A stretch of 64,000 nt of DNA from Salminus brasiliensis (GCF_030463535.1 NC_132878.1:29572261-29636260), one strand, 5' to 3'. Shown: positions 12,851-25,955, numbered from the stretch's first letter. Made by a program: numbers and translations. The notes: generated from the letters alone by a model not told the origin.

Positions 12851-13629
12851 CAAGACCAGCTGAAGCCAGGCCAGTGAAAACTCTGCAGTCCACAAAAACA
12901 CACATACACACACACAGACTAAAGCCTGCAGCTGGGTGGGATGCTGTTTCAGCAGTTCTTTACTGATCCACCTGATTAAGTGTTTAATTATTAATTCAGC
13001 AAAAAAAAAACAACAACCCCCATCCCAAATGTAGTCAGTCAGCCAAGACATGTTTGACGCGTTTTAAACTGTAGCTATGAAGTTAGATCAAGATGAGAAT
13101 GTATGGACCTGTTTACGTCTGGCTGTAACATGTGTTTTGTATATGGATCTACTTTGACCAGATTCTGTTTATACTTGTCATTAAAATGTGTCCCCAGAGT
13201 GATCGGATGAGATCCGATGTTACTTTTCTGTGTATATAGCAAGGAAATTCTATTATACTGGCATTAAATATGGTCAAGATACATCTCTGACCACCTCTAA
13301 ATGTGGTTTGGGTGATCTGATCGTAATCCGTAATCACAACGCATCTAAAGGGGTGTTTACACCTGGCTTTTCATGCAGACAAGTGAAATCCAAACAAGAT
13401 CCGATCACCAAAAACACGGTACTGCCAGGAGTAAACAACCCCTATAAACTATAAACCCCTATAGACTCTGCACCATCTACCCCTAGTGGAGGGTCCCTGG
13501 TTCTATAAAAAGAAAAAGCACTATGGGTTTTATGAATCGGGCTCATGGTTTTATGATGGCTAGAAGCATCATCATCAACATTGCCATTATTTGAACCTTG
13601 GCATAATTATAGCAAAGCGCTTCGCTTGA

Positions 13630-14130
13630 TTGGTCAGACGCTCGCTCCCTAATTGCTTAGGAGCTCACCTTCAACTGATCTGAAGTTTGCCCCCTGATTG
13701 CTCAGAAGCCTCTCCCACAGGTCAGAAGACCTCCCCCCTCCCCCCAAAGGCCAAAAGCCCACCCAGAAGCTTTCCCCAGTTTGACCTGAATCTCGTCCCT
13801 GATTGGTCAGATGCTTACCCTGATTGATCTGAAGTTCACCCCAACTGGTCAGAACCTTGCCCCAGATTGATCAGAAGCTCACCATCAGTTTGTCAGGAGA
13901 ACACTCCTGATTTGTCAGAACTTAACAGCATCTGATCAGAAGCTCACCCCCAACTGGACAGAAGTTCATGCTTGATGGACTGGAAACTCACCCCTGATTG
14001 ATTAGAAGCTCATCCCCGATTGGTCAGAAACCTTCCATTGTCGACCAGAAACTTTCCTCAATTTGATCTGTATCTCATCCCTGATTGGTCAGAAGGTCAT
14101 TTCTGATTTGTCCGGAGCTCATCCTTGATT
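13630..14130. repeat. Degenerate minisatellite based on GATTGGTCAGAAGCTCACCC
   Basis: Roughly 20-30-bp units with the words GATTGGTCAGA, AGCTCACC and CCTGATTG repeat about 20 times with many substitutions. No coding potential. Confidence 0.75.
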
Positions 14131-14634
14131 GATAGGAACTTTCGCCCCAATTCCTGGAAACATGTAACAGGACCCATATCTTTACATTTTTCTTGTATTT
14201 TATTTTAGCTCTGTTCTGATTGGATGTCCTGTTTTGTGGCTCATTCAAAAAGCTGGAACACTGTAGTTCACTGTGTGAGACGCAGCTGTAATGAGTCACC
14301 AGCCATACAGAGATCACACACACACACAAACACACATACATTGATCGAACACTGTCATGTGAAACCCCATATGACTCATGATGTACTAATCTGTCTTAGT
14401 GGAGATGCAGTGTCATCATTTTTGCTGTTTTTGATTGATGATATCACGTCATGGGCAGTGACCCTAAATGATGGATTGCTGGAAGCTGATTGGTTTTTGC
14501 TTAACGATTGGACAGGAAGAAGAGTGAACCATCTGTCTGTTCTGCTGATCGCTCACACACACACACACTCTAACACTGACACACTCTTTTTAGACCACCC
14601 AGGAGTAATCCAGGTGCCTAGATTACAGTAATAT

Positions 14635-15214
14635 TTTTAGGAAAGCAGTATCAATGTCCAGTTTGAGGTTTTGTGTTTAAAGCAGTTGTGCTGCAAAAAG
14701 TCAACTGCATGCCTGTGGAGTAAAATCCGTCCTCTACATCCATAAAAACAGGGACCGTTCATGAACACAAACAATCAGCGACCTAATGAACTTGTGATAG
14801 CATAATTATTCATGACGTTAGGGACTCTGCATCTGCATACGTGCTTTAGCTGTTGAGTAGGTGACTTTCATTTTCTCAGATGTCGCTGTAGATGTAGTTC
14901 AGACGCAGCGTAAATATCTGTATTACTGCACCCAGAAACAGATGTTCTTATCAGCGTGTGCTGCAGCAGACTGGCATGGTGCTCATTGTTTCACATGATT
15001 GTGGAGAGTGCCATAAGCTAGGCTACACATTCACCACTGAAATGCTGGGTGCTCCTGTATATTTTACACTGAAGCTCCAGGTCTAATATATAGCTAACAC
15101 ATAACAGAAGCCTATGTTAGCAGTTAGCATAGTGCTAACTGCATGTCGTAATGCTCACACCTTCAATCACACACACATGCTCACTCATTCAAAAAATATA
15201 AGAACTTGTGTGTG
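14635..15214. other. Intergenic, no gene seen
   Basis: No recognisable gene or element. The stretch ends in CA-rich and G-rich patches. Confidence 0.5.
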
Positions 15215-15480
15215 GGGGGTGGGGTGGGGGGGTTCTCCCTGCGTGCGTGCGAGTTTCCCCTGGGTACTCTGGTTTTCTCCTGCCTCCCAAAAATAGTAGG
15301 TGAACTGGCCATGCTAATTTGCCCCAAGGAGTGAGTGAGGGGCTCTGTGGGGTACCCTACAATGGACTAGCACTCTGTCAAGGGGGTACTCCTGCCTTGC
15401 ACCCAAGGATATCAGGTAGCTTCCGGGCACCACCGTGACCCTGACCAGGAAGAAGCAGATAAGTAACTGAATGGATGGAA
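15215..15480 (+). mobile_element. Interspersed repeat with TGGA-type 3' tail
   Basis: Sequence such as CTGGTTTTCTCCTGCCTCCC, CTCCTGCCTTGCACCCAAGG and ACCGTGACCCTGACCAGGAA, ending AATGGATGGA, matches an abundant fish repeat with a short-repeat 3' tail, as expected of a non-LTR-mobilised element. The family name is uncertain. Confidence 0.6.
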
Positions 15481-15799
15481 GGACTAAGGTTCTGAAAAAA
15501 ACACATAAGCAAAATCATACATACGAGCTTACTAATATATACATACACCACTGCTATTATTAATTCATGGTGCTGAAAGTTTCAACTTGCCAAGACAAAG
15601 ACCTTTTCTGATCATTCACTAACGTTGTGATCTTTAAAAAAAGAAATGGTTCGTTTGATAGCACTGGATTGACCAATATAATTTACAAAAGTCCAAGCAC
15701 TTCAGTGCACATCTACAAAGGGTGATTGTAGATTTACACAATAATATCTCATGTAACCATTTCTAAACAACTGCACATTCCATCATCAGTTCAAACAAT

Positions 15800-16385
15800 C
15801 TGTACAGAGGTACGAGTTATTGGGAGATGTGGCCAAATCATGATGTTCCCTCCACCATACCTTACAGTTGGGATGATATTTTCATGGTGATGTACAGTGC
15901 CTTTTTTACGCCAAGCGAAGTGCTGCATCTTCTTTCCAAATACTTCAGTCTTAGTTTCATCTGTCCACATAATATTTTGCCAGTACCGTTGTGGAGTGTC
16001 AATGTGCTCTTTAGCAAACTTCAGGAGTGCAGCAATGTCCTTTTTAGTAAGCAGCGGGTTTGAATGCTTTTTTCAGTCAAAATAGCTCTAGTCCACACCT
16101 CCAAACTCATTTTCTTAAGAAGACTCCAGGTATGCTAACACCTGACTCCAATGAGCTCTTGTGAGATCATTAACTCAAGGGTTCACATGCTTTATCCACT
16201 AGTACTATGATGTTTTTATGGTTGTTCTCAATGAAGACATGAATAATCAGATTTTTATGTTTTATTATTTTAAGCATTACATTATATTTGTCGATATGAT
16301 TGACTTGCATGAGATCTCATTTTATGACAAATTAATGCAGAAAACCATAAAAGTCAGGGTTCACATACTTTTTTATGCTACTGTA
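15800..16385 (-). mobile_element. Tc1-like transposon relic
   Basis: On the plus strand TTCCCTCCACCATACCTTAC and TCATCTGTCCACATAATATT are the reverse of the usual transposase segments around G-G-G-N and W-S-D/G-Q. The right end GGGTTCACATACTTTTTTAT is a typical Tc1 terminus, ending near 16,385. Frames are broken. Confidence 0.7.
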
Positions 16386-16389
16386 ATCC

Positions 16390-18639
16390 TCACACTCAAG
16401 ATGCATGAAGTGACTAGGTATAAACAGTGTCTAAGAGCTAAGAAAATCCAACATTTTCACTCTCACCTTACAGAAAATAGGTTAAAAATAGGAACCACCA
16501 AGGCACAGGCCTGCAATGTACCTACAGTGGTAGCACCTACAGTGCACCTACAGTGTCAGAGTTATGCTCTCTGAATAAGAGTGTCTGTCAAATGCTGTAA
16601 ATGTAAACAGACTAGTAGATTAGTAAATTAGTATTTTTAATTCTATAGTAGACGCTGAGTGGAAGGACCTGAGAGTTGGAGTGCTGTGTTCAGACCTCTA
16701 TGTCTTGGTTAATATTATGGCAGCAGCATTCTGAATAAGCTGCAGCTGTCCAATACAGTTTCAGGGGAGGTCATAAGAAGATCATTCAGTAATCTGCTGG
16801 TGATAAACACATGGATGAGTTTTCTAGATCTTGTAGAGTCATAATCTGTTGCTGTTTTTGAGGTGGTAAAACACAGACTAGATTAGATGAGATTATCCGT
16901 TTTAGATGGGTTTATGATCTGTGATAGAGATTTTACAAATCTCCTTATTTATAAAACTCTTGGACACCAAAAAAATAAATAAATGAAATACCAGCATGAA
17001 CAAGTTCCTAGTGCAAGAATGTTTACAACACATGGTTACATGATAACATTTAAAAAGAAGAGATACTGGCTCTAATTAGTTTGGGGTGAGGAAAAGGTTG
17101 GATCTCATTTTTGTTTGGCAATTCACAAAATGTGTAATATTTTGTGGTGGATCGGAGCAGTGGCTGAGAGGCTAAGAGACGGCACCTGCCTTGGAAAGAT
17201 GTGAAAAGCCCAGCCAGAGCAGGCAGAAGGTCCATCGTTCCAGTGCAATGGAACTGGAGTGGCCCGGCGAGCAGGAAACAGAAGCCTTCTGGAGCACAGG
17301 AACTGGAGGAGCTGGGGAACAGGAACAAGAGCAGGAGCCATCCTGGGAGCAAGAAATAGGACAGCCTTAGGAAGAAGAACTAGAGGGTTAGTCCTCGGAG
17401 AGCCACAACAGGATATGTACTCAGCTGCTAGACGTTAATATCTGGTTGAAAGTAGATTGTGATGTTGGGTAACTGACATAGCAAACTGTCAACAGCTAAC
17501 GTTGGTTTGTTGTTGGGTTTAGGTTGTGGTGTTGAGTAGCCAAAATCCAGCGTCCTCCAAACGTTGTAAGCCAAAGTCATAAGCAAACGACATTTAGTCA
17601 TGAGGTATGGTGATCAAAACCCAAGGTCTGGTCAACGTCATAATCTTACTGTCAACTCAACATGACATTCTAACATAATTAGACATTGATATTTTATTGG
17701 GTTTAAATCATGGTATCACGTGACCAAAACGTCCAAACGTCATCTTGGCATAGTACACTGAAACACATTTGTAAGGTATGGAGACAAAATCCCAACATCT
17801 GCTCAATGTCATAATGTTAACATCCACACAACATGAACTTCTACCAACAGAATTGTAAAAATTCCAGTCTGCAACACAGAAGCAACATGGAGGGGAAATC
17901 AAACATAGAGCCAGCCGAGCAGCTTGTACCAAACAATGCTAGAACAATGTTGTGCCTATGGTTCATTCAAATAATCGTTTATTAATCATAATTGAGGTAA
18001 GATGTTAATTGTGATATTGATTTGAGGTCATATCTCCCCACACTACCTCAGTGTTGCCTGGTGTCTATTTTGGTGATTTTGTAAAAACTAGTGAACACGT
18101 AGTACAGTAGCACAGTGGTCACCTGTGAACAAGCTGGCTGCTACCTGCAAAAAATGTCAGATTTTAATTGCACTGTTTTTAATTGATTTCTAGTGTAAAT
18201 ATGTTGGATAGATGTCTTTTACATTCTTTAATGTCTTTAAAACAGAGAGCTGCTAGCATTCACATTTTTTGTGTCAGAATGTAGGTAGCTGCTTGCTCTT
18301 TGGAATTCAAAGCTAGAAAACAGAGGCAAACATTGCAGTGACTGACGCCCTCTGTCCCAAACAGGGTGTGGGGGGGTGGTGTCAGAAAAAAAAACAAAAT
18401 TTTGTTAGATGGTTCAAAAACCGGGGTCCAGGTTCTGGACAGCAGGTTTTGTAAAATATTATTATAAAATATTATTCTGATTCCCTGTTGCATTTGTCAT
18501 TTAATCCAGTAAACATTTTGTAAACATTTGTAGATTTCAGATTCAGTAAGATTTTGCTTTGGGTCTGTTTGACACTAGATCTTTTCAACCTTGGTAGGAC
18601 ATCATCCAATATGACATGTTTTTTCAACATGACAGCTAT
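16390..18639. other. Intergenic, weak repeats only
   Basis: Apart from degenerate CAACGTT-type units at 17,440-17,860, I see no recognisable element or gene. Confidence 0.4.
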
Positions 18640-19170
18640 TGTTGGGTTTAGAGAGAAATCCAATTTTCACTTTCACTGCCTATCTATTGTTGGAGGTCGA
18701 TGTCAACTCAAGGTTGTTTTTCACTTATTTCCAACCAAAATGCACCGTCAACACGATTTTTAGTTTCAACAAAATTCAATGTTGGACAGAAAATCAGGGC
18801 GATGTTAAAACCTATAGCTGGCTTGACCTCATCCTTCAACGTTAGACTGAGAATTTGGAATATTTCCAACTAAAAATCAACATCTGTCAAACATCCAGAC
18901 ACCAAGTCAGCATTAGGTTTTGGCGGCAACATGATTTACAACTAAAAATCAACGTCTGTCCAACGTTGGAGGTTGGCGTTAAGCCAGCATTATGTTTTGA
19001 TGTCAATCCAACATTGGGTTTTGCCGTTAACCCAACCAACTTAAAATCCACATCTGTTTCTAACATTGGAGGTCAGCCTGATTTTTATTTTCAACTAAAA
19101 ATCAACGTCTGTCTAATGTTTGAGGTTGAGTTTTGTCCAACATCTTTCTGATGTCTAACTGATGTCTGGG
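18640..19170. repeat. Degenerate repeat array built on a CAACGTTGGAGGT-type unit
   Basis: Segments such as AACTAAAAATCAACGTCTGT and CCAACGTTGGAGGTTGGCGT recur with heavy divergence. Related, weaker units occur at 17,440-17,860. The palindrome-like core AACGTT is a constant feature. Confidence 0.7.
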
Positions 19171-19559
19171 GCCTGCTGGGCAGAGTAAGAAGTCCTAGTT
19201 GGGTAGCAGTTTTGTGAAGGGAAGGGTATGGATAGTTCTAAATCCAGATTAGTACCCATATCACACTGCAAAAATATAAAACAATAATAATTAGTGTAAT
19301 GAAATAAAGAAATATATTTCACAAATATAAAGGTGGTAATTTTTGAATAAATGTCTACGCAGAAGCAGGCCTTTTGGTCACTGGGTACACCTGGCCTAAC
19401 TGGTCAGAACGTGCAAGAGAACAGTCACTACAAAAGAACGCGTAGCTCTTATGTGTAGAGCGGATCATGGTCAAGTCAGTCCTGCTTCCTAAAGCTCTAA
19501 AGTCCAGCCAAGCTTGTTTACGGACTGTTTTCTGTTGCTGTTTTTGGTCAATAGCTAAT

Positions 19560-21374
19560 CTTTCTCTATGTCCTTCTGCTGCAGAAGGTGACGCGAGCGG
19601 TGCGGTCCAAATGAAAGATTAGGGCCAAAGAGGGGTGAGATAATGAGAGTTGGCTTATGACGGTCAATTTCGAGGATCATGAAACTCAGAGAACGGTCAG
19701 AACTTCCCTTCTATGCCAGGATGGACTGAGACGACCTGCCTTTGCTAACGCTTACAAATCCTCCTATCAGCAGCTCCAGGTTCAGGCAGGAAAGCAGATG
19801 CTGAAACAGAAATTTTCTTTAGCACTGTTAGAGCGGAATTAACCGCTCTAAAGTTCTACAGCAGGCACAACCTCACAAACAGGCTTTTTATCATTAACTA
19901 ATATTAAAACTAATTCTTAATATTAATAAATCATATCATCATATTCACATCATATTTTTAGTTTATATATTAGTTTATTATTTTTGTTATTGGTGTATTT
20001 TACTAAAATATTTACAGCAACATGTAGATTAGAGTAAACATTTATGAATCATTAAATATGAATCAGGGAAAAAAACTAAATGACTGTTAGAGCTCAGCCT
20101 TGAGTTAAGGCCACGAGTGAAAAACGCCTGTGTGATAACGTTAATTTGTCCTAGCCTTACTATGGAAATCTAGTAGTGTATTAGTGTGAAGCTAATAGCT
20201 GTGCACTTGGATGTTTTTTTTTTTGGCTGAACATTCGAAGCTTGATCTAAATTATTAATAAATGTTGTAATATTGCTGAAGCCGGACTGCATGATAGAAA
20301 AGTTTTTTTGAATGAACAATGACGTATCAAGGGAAAGGGACATGCCAACTGCACAGTCCGTGCAATCTCATTTGTGTTGTAAGTCGTGTAATTCTCTTGC
20401 TGATGGCCAGTAACTTTAAATGACTTGCCTAAAATGCTGAATCCAAAGCTCGTCAGAAAAATGGCGCTGCACTTCTCTGCCAGGACTGTCTGGTGTGTTT
20501 GCACTCCCGGATGTATGGTGAACGTTTTAGGGTGGCACTGAGATTTCGGCCCTCTGTAGATGGACTACTGCTCGTCCTGCCCGGCGTCTCTGAACTGCAA
20601 ACAACACAGCCATAAAAAGATTGGAGCGGCTGTAACAATGACTCTGCTAAAAGCAAATGCAGAAGCTAATCTTCTTTAGCTTCAATGCTGCTCCCAATCA
20701 TGATGACCTATGTAATCTAAAGTTGCTTCATATTCCAGTAGCGGATGGAAACTGATGAAATTTGAAATTGCGTATAACATTTGTTAAACTTGGACTGACC
20801 AGAGCGTAATGCTGCAGCTGTTCCTGGAGCAGGGCATGGCAACATTTGAAGGGTCATCGCCTCCTTTCATCTCTCCCTGTACAAACCTTATGCTGCGTGT
20901 ATGTGTGTGTGTGTTTATTATTTTGTGTTTGTCAGCTTGTGGCAAACACCAGCTCTAATGTGAAATGATCCAAAACACATTTTCCCAACGGACCCCAATC
21001 TTAAACTTGCAAATTAGCCCAAAAATAACACACCATCACAGAGAGAGAGAGTGGGGGGTGGGGAGGGGTGGTTAAGGGAAGAGGGGAGAACATTAGTAAA
21101 AATGAGCGATATGAGGAATTAGCAAGACAGAGAGAGTGAGGGGAGAGAGAATGTGTTTATTAAATGAATGTAGGTAAACCATGTGCCAGCCTCCTTTAGC
21201 ATCAGTTCGGTCCCAATGGTCTAATTTCTCTCGCTCCTCCAGATGGCTAATTTGGTCGTCTTGGACAAATAATTCAATAAACTGGCCTCTTGTCGAACTC
21301 AAATCCCTCATGCAAGAAACTCCTACAGTAAAAGTCCTTTCATAACCCCCACCCTCCCCCCACTGCAGTAATGT
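19560..21374. other. Intergenic with higher-complexity blocks, no gene
   Basis: Blocks at 19,570-19,860 and 21,105-21,330 look unique and evenly composed, and could be conserved non-coding elements. A short GA/G-rich patch lies at 21,040-21,090. No supported coding frame. Confidence 0.35.
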
Positions 21375-21867
21375 GGGTATGTATGGCAGTAATGTTGGTG
21401 TAAATGGCAACACCTGAAATGTGAAAATATATACATGTACTGAGGGTGTATATTGCTATAACAGGGGTGTATATAGCTGTAATGTAGGGGTATATAGCTG
21501 TATTGTAGGTAGCTGTAACAAGGGTGTATGTTGCTGTATACGTGGGTATATATCTCTGTATTGTGGGTGTATATAGCTGTAATTAGGGTGTACATTGCTG
21601 TAATGTAGGTGTATATCGCTGTAATGTTGGTACATATGGCTGTCATGTGGGTGAATATAGCTGTAATGTGAGTATATATGGCTGTAATGTGGGTGTATAT
21701 ATCTAATGTGGGTATGTGTGACTGTAATGTGGGTGTACATATCTGTAGCTATGGTGTATGTTGCTCTAATGTGGGTGTAAATAGCTGTAATATGGATATA
21801 TATGGCTGCAATGTGGGTGTACATAGTTGTACTGAGGTTGTATATTGCTGTAATGTGGGTGTATATA
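21375..21867. repeat. 21-bp minisatellite, about 20 or more degenerate copies
   Basis: The unit is close to GTAATGTGGGTGTATATAGCT. Because 21 is a multiple of three, several frames stay open on both strands and encode His/Tyr/Ile-rich repeats; these are not genes. The array continues for a few units after the Tc1 relic (22,652 to about 22,710). Confidence 0.9.
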
Positions 21868-22651
21868 CACTATATTGCCAGAAGTATTCACTCACACAGT
21901 TAAATCATTGAATTCAGGTGTTCCAATTAATACCATGGCCTCAGGTGTATAAAATCAAGCACCTAGGCGTGGTACAGTGATAAGATGCCACCAGTGCAAC
22001 AAATCCAGTATGGAAATTTTCTGGTTCTAAATATTCCACAGTCAACTGTCAGTGGGATTATAACAAAGTGGAAGCGATTGGGAACGACAGCAGCTCAGCC
22101 ATGAAGTGGTAGGCCACGTGCAGAGTCAATTGCTACAGACCTCCGAACTTCAGGTGGCCTCAGATTAGTTCAAGAACAGCGTGTAGAGAGCTTCATAGAA
22201 TGGATTTTCATGGCCAAGCAGCTGCATCCAAGCCTTACGTCACCCAGCGCAATGCTTGTTCCAACATGACTGCCCACTAGTACACAAAGCAAGGTCCATA
22301 AAGACATGGACAAGCGAGTTTGGTGTAGAAGAACCTTACTGGCCTGCACAGAGTCCTGACCTCAACCCAACAGAACACCTTTGGGATGAATTAGAGAGGA
22401 GACTGCGAGCCAAGCCTTCTCGTCCAACATCAGTGTCTGACCTCACAAATGCGCTTCTGGAAGAATAGTCAAACATTCCCATAAACACATTCCTCCTAAA
22501 CCTTGTGGAAAGCCTTCCCAGAAGAGTTGAAGCTGTTATAGCTGCAAAGGGTGGCCCGACATCATATTAACCCTATGGATTAAGAATGGGATGTCACTCA
22601 AGTTCATAAGAACGCGAAGACAGGCAAGCAAATACCTTTGGCAATATAGTG
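21868..22651 (+). mobile_element. Internally deleted Tc1-type relic inserted in a minisatellite
   Basis: Inverted ends CACTATATTGCCAGAAGTAT (21868) and the complement of ATACCTTTGGCAATATAGTG (to 22651) are flanked by TA dinucleotides. The plus-strand frame 22256-22468 keeps the third catalytic region (PAQSPDLNPTEHLWDELERR) but the second region reads FQHDCPLVHK. At 784 bp it is about half a full-length element. Not active. Confidence 0.85.
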
Positions 22652-22659
22652 TAGCTATA

Positions 22660-23749
22660 ATATAGGCATACAGGGCTGTACTGTTCGTTTATATGGCTCC
22701 ATGATGGGTTTTATACAAAACTGTTGGCAGTGAAGGTTTGGAGGGATGGCTGATTGGGCGTAGTTTACATTGTACAAACAGAAAGGCAAAGCACGTAGAA
22801 CTAGAAGGAATGCTGTTGCCCTGGGAGACAGGGGTGACGCAACATCTACATCTACAGCACACAAAGTCTACCTTTTATTGTACGTTTTGGTTTTACAATT
22901 TGGTCTTTTGGTATTGCGTATTTCTCAGACACGCCCACCAGAGCTGTATTATTCAACGCTTTTCACGCTTTGACTAAAAATGCTGTAGAAGCCTGGTGTC
23001 ATCAGGAACGAAGACTCTTAAAGACAGCTGCTGAAAAAAACATTCAAATTAAAGAAGAGAGAGAAGAACAAGACAATGGCTAAAGCTGCATCTTCGGAGT
23101 AGAGCGATGAAAAAAAAAAAAAAAACACAAATGTAGCCGTACACTGAAACATGTATAATAATAATTATCTTATTGTTGTTCAAACATAATTACACTCATG
23201 ATATCCTACATGTTTCCTTTTTTCCCCTGAGCTCCAGTTATGAAGTCTGTGTGGTTTTTACATTTTCACACAGGCCTCTTTTTATCACTTAAAATTAAAC
23301 AGATTGTGCCTTTAAGACTGGCTGACATAGCTTTTTTCTGACTAGCTGTCATATATTGTGGCTCAGTTGAAAAAAACAATCTGAGCTGATATACCCAAGT
23401 GTGAATGCTCACCTTCCATGCTCGCACTCAACGGTATGTTTTTATGTACAGGAATGCTGCAGAAGAGCTTTGTCCAGCTGCTGCAGGGTTTTTTTGCAAT
23501 CCTGTCCAAGTCCAGGATGAATTACATAATAGAGCAAAAACAACAACAACAGTTTGAGTCAAAGTCTCAGCATCACACACTGAGACAAAACTCATGCAGC
23601 GACCCTGAGGCATGAGGGAGCAGATTTAACACTGCAGCCTTCATATGTTGAAGCACAGCTGGAGATACTCATGTTTAACACAACCAACATTCCACCTCAT
23701 ATCTATTAACTAGGGCTGCAAAAGAAATCAACTAACCTAGAGCATTATC
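22660..23749. other. Intergenic, no gene seen
   Basis: The first 60 bp or so continue the 21-bp minisatellite interrupted by the relic at 21,868. The rest is unremarkable, with an A run at about 23,110-23,125. Confidence 0.5.
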
Positions 23750-24245
23750 GAGCACCCCCTACACAAGAATATTACAGTCTGTCAGAATGTGCATTATATG
23801 AACATTTTAAAGCATTATAGAGCTCCCCCTACACTTCCTGTAGTGTATTACAGTCTGTCAGAATGAGTGAGTGGATCATATAAACATTATAGAGCAGTAT
23901 AGAGTACTGCCTACACTTCCTGTAGTGTATTACAGTCTGTCAGAATGAGTGTGTGGATCATATAAACATTATAGAGCAGTATAGAGCACCCCTACACTTC
24001 CTGTAGTGTATTACAGACTGTAGAATGACTGTGGGGATCATATGAACATTATAGAGCATTACAGAGCTCCCCCTACTCTTCCTGTAGTGTATTACAGTCT
24101 GTCAGAATGAGTGAGTGGATCATATGAACGTTATAGAGCATTATAGAGCGTCCTCTACACTTCCTGTAGTGTATTACAGTCTGTCAGAATGAGTGAGTGA
24201 ATCATATGAACGTTATAGAGCATTATAGAGCGCCCCCTACAGTTC
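23750..24245. repeat. Tandem repeat, unit about 80 bp, six to seven copies
   Basis: The unit contains CACTTCCTGTAGTGTATTAC, AGTCTGTCAGAATGAGTG and GAACATTATAGAGCATTATA. Copies differ by small substitutions (ATAAACATT / ATGAACGTT; GTGGGGATC / GTGAGTGGATC). No coding potential. Confidence 0.9.
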
Positions 24246-24856
24246 GTCATATCTCCTCACTGACACTGACCTATAGGCATAAACAGGGATAGAGTTAAAC
24301 TTGGAGGCAGAACCAGTGGGAACCTCCATTTTAGGGAGGCACATTATTGGGTGTGTTATGATAAAGCTTGGACAGACACTGTAGAGATGAGTTAGTCAGT
24401 CGGTCAGCAAACTACAGAAACCAGATGTAGATTGACTGCATTTTAAACTGAAATATCGCTTTAAGGGTCCAGTCGTGACAAGCATGTAGAGTCTGACTCC
24501 CTCGAGTGACACCATAGCTCTGACTGCTCTGTCCACAGCTAATCTTCATTGACATTAAGGGACAGAGGCATCTTCCTGGACTTCCCTGGTGGAGCAGTGG
24601 CGCTAACACACAAACACACACACCCACACACACTTCTTGACCTCACATACATTTTCTTGCATTTTATTTTACCCATGAGCTCCACATATTTTTATTATAA
24701 TTTATTTGTACACCATTCCTTTTTTACTCCATCACCTTTATCTTTTTATCAGACTGTGCCTTTAAGGCTAATATATGTAAATGAACTCTGATCTGAGGGG
24801 CTGCCCTGTTTTTTGCCTCCTTCAAAAAGCAGTGTGAGCTGAATCACTCCTTATAG

Positions 24857-25029
24857 CAGGGGTGGGCAACGGGGACCAGAGTCCAGCACAGTTCGCTGAT
24901 TTCTCTGCTTCTACAGAGCTACTAAACCTGCTAATTACCAGGAGAGTTGAATCAGCTGTGCCCGAGCAGGAAAAGCACAAAACTGTGCAGGAATCTGGCC
25001 CTCCAGGACCAGAATTGCCCTCTCCCATT
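24857..25029. mobile_element. hAT-type MITE with an 8-bp target duplication
   Basis: The 173-bp element begins CAGGGGTGGGCAA and ends with an imperfect inverted copy (TTGCCCTCTCCCATT). It is bounded by identical CCTTATAG octamers at 24849-24856 and 25030-25037. An 8-bp duplication with CAGGGGTG-like ends is diagnostic of hAT elements. Confidence 0.8.
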
Positions 25030-25165
25030 CCTTATAGTTTTAATTATATACTGTCGACTGAGTAGGCGGATATACAGTGTGCAAATATGTATTTTGTGTC
25101 TGCTTAAGATAGACTGTGGGCACTGGGGCAAACACATTTTAAAGGATACAGTATTAACATCAAGT

Positions 25166-25710
25166 TTTTTACTTAAAAAACAATGACATGGGTCTGTTTT
25201 TGGTACTGTCTTTAAGGCTGATATAAATGAGCTCTATTCTGATTGGCTGTGCTGTATCTCGTTCAAAAAGTAGTACTTGGAGATATGGGAATATGGGTTT
25301 TTGTTTGTGACATCACAATAGGGTGAACTCCATGTTGGTCCAAGTGATGCAATAATGGACTGTTTTTTAAAAGAACAGGGTGTGAGCATTTAACCAATAG
25401 GAGTGCACTATATGGACTACTCAGCACTCCATGCGCCACTCCAGAGCATGTATGGAGACTAAGCTGCAAAACATCCCAATTTTTTTATTCATTATATCTG
25501 TGATGTCATAAAGCATTTCCATTCACTCACCAGTTCAGGCTATTGTACCTCTACCCACTCTAACCCTGAAGTTATAAGCGAGTGTTTCAGTCTGGACTGC
25601 TTTCTGGACCAGGTACGAAACCGGAAGCCAATCAGAATATAGCTCATTTACATATAGGTCTTAAAGACAGTACCGAAAACATGTCATTTTTTCACCATAT
25701 AATTTTTTTT
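25166..25710. mobile_element. MITE with inverted ends of about 70-85 bp
   Basis: Left-end sequence GGTACTGTCTTTAAGGCTGA ... CTATTCTGATTGGCT pairs with the right-end AGCCAATCAGAATATAGCTC ... TTAAAGACAGTACC. There is no coding capacity. Single-end fragments of the same family appear near 14,200-14,270, 24,750-24,850, 36,815-36,860 and 57,715-57,790. Confidence 0.75.
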
Positions 25711-25714
25711 TAAC

Positions 25715-25955
25715 ACACTAATATGTGTCATTTAATGCCATAAACACATTGCATTATTGACATATGTTAGGGGGCTCGTGTTAAATGTTAAAGAGTCTTA
25801 AATACACTTTTTGGTTCATAAACTCACACAGATATTATATGAGGAACGTTAAGGGAAATTTAAATACAACACAAATATAGAATGGGGACCCTTTAACATA
25901 AGCCAATAATGCAATGTGTTTATGACATTAAATGACACATATATTAGTGTCAGAT
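25715..25955. repeat. Inverted repeat (foldback) of about 240 bp
   Basis: The left arm ACTAATATGTGTCATTTAAT at about 25,717 recurs as the complement of ATTAAATGACACATATATTA at about 25,926-25,945. The arms are about 60 nt with near-perfect pairing and a loop of about 115 nt. It abuts another inverted-repeat element on its left. Confidence 0.75.

Noticed and set aside
14224..14631. A 135-residue plus-strand frame
   Set aside because: No recognisable domain; it crosses CA-rich patches and a MITE fragment and has no splice or homology support.
21323..21911. His/Tyr/Ile-rich repeat proteins on both strands
   Set aside because: Translations of the 21-bp minisatellite.
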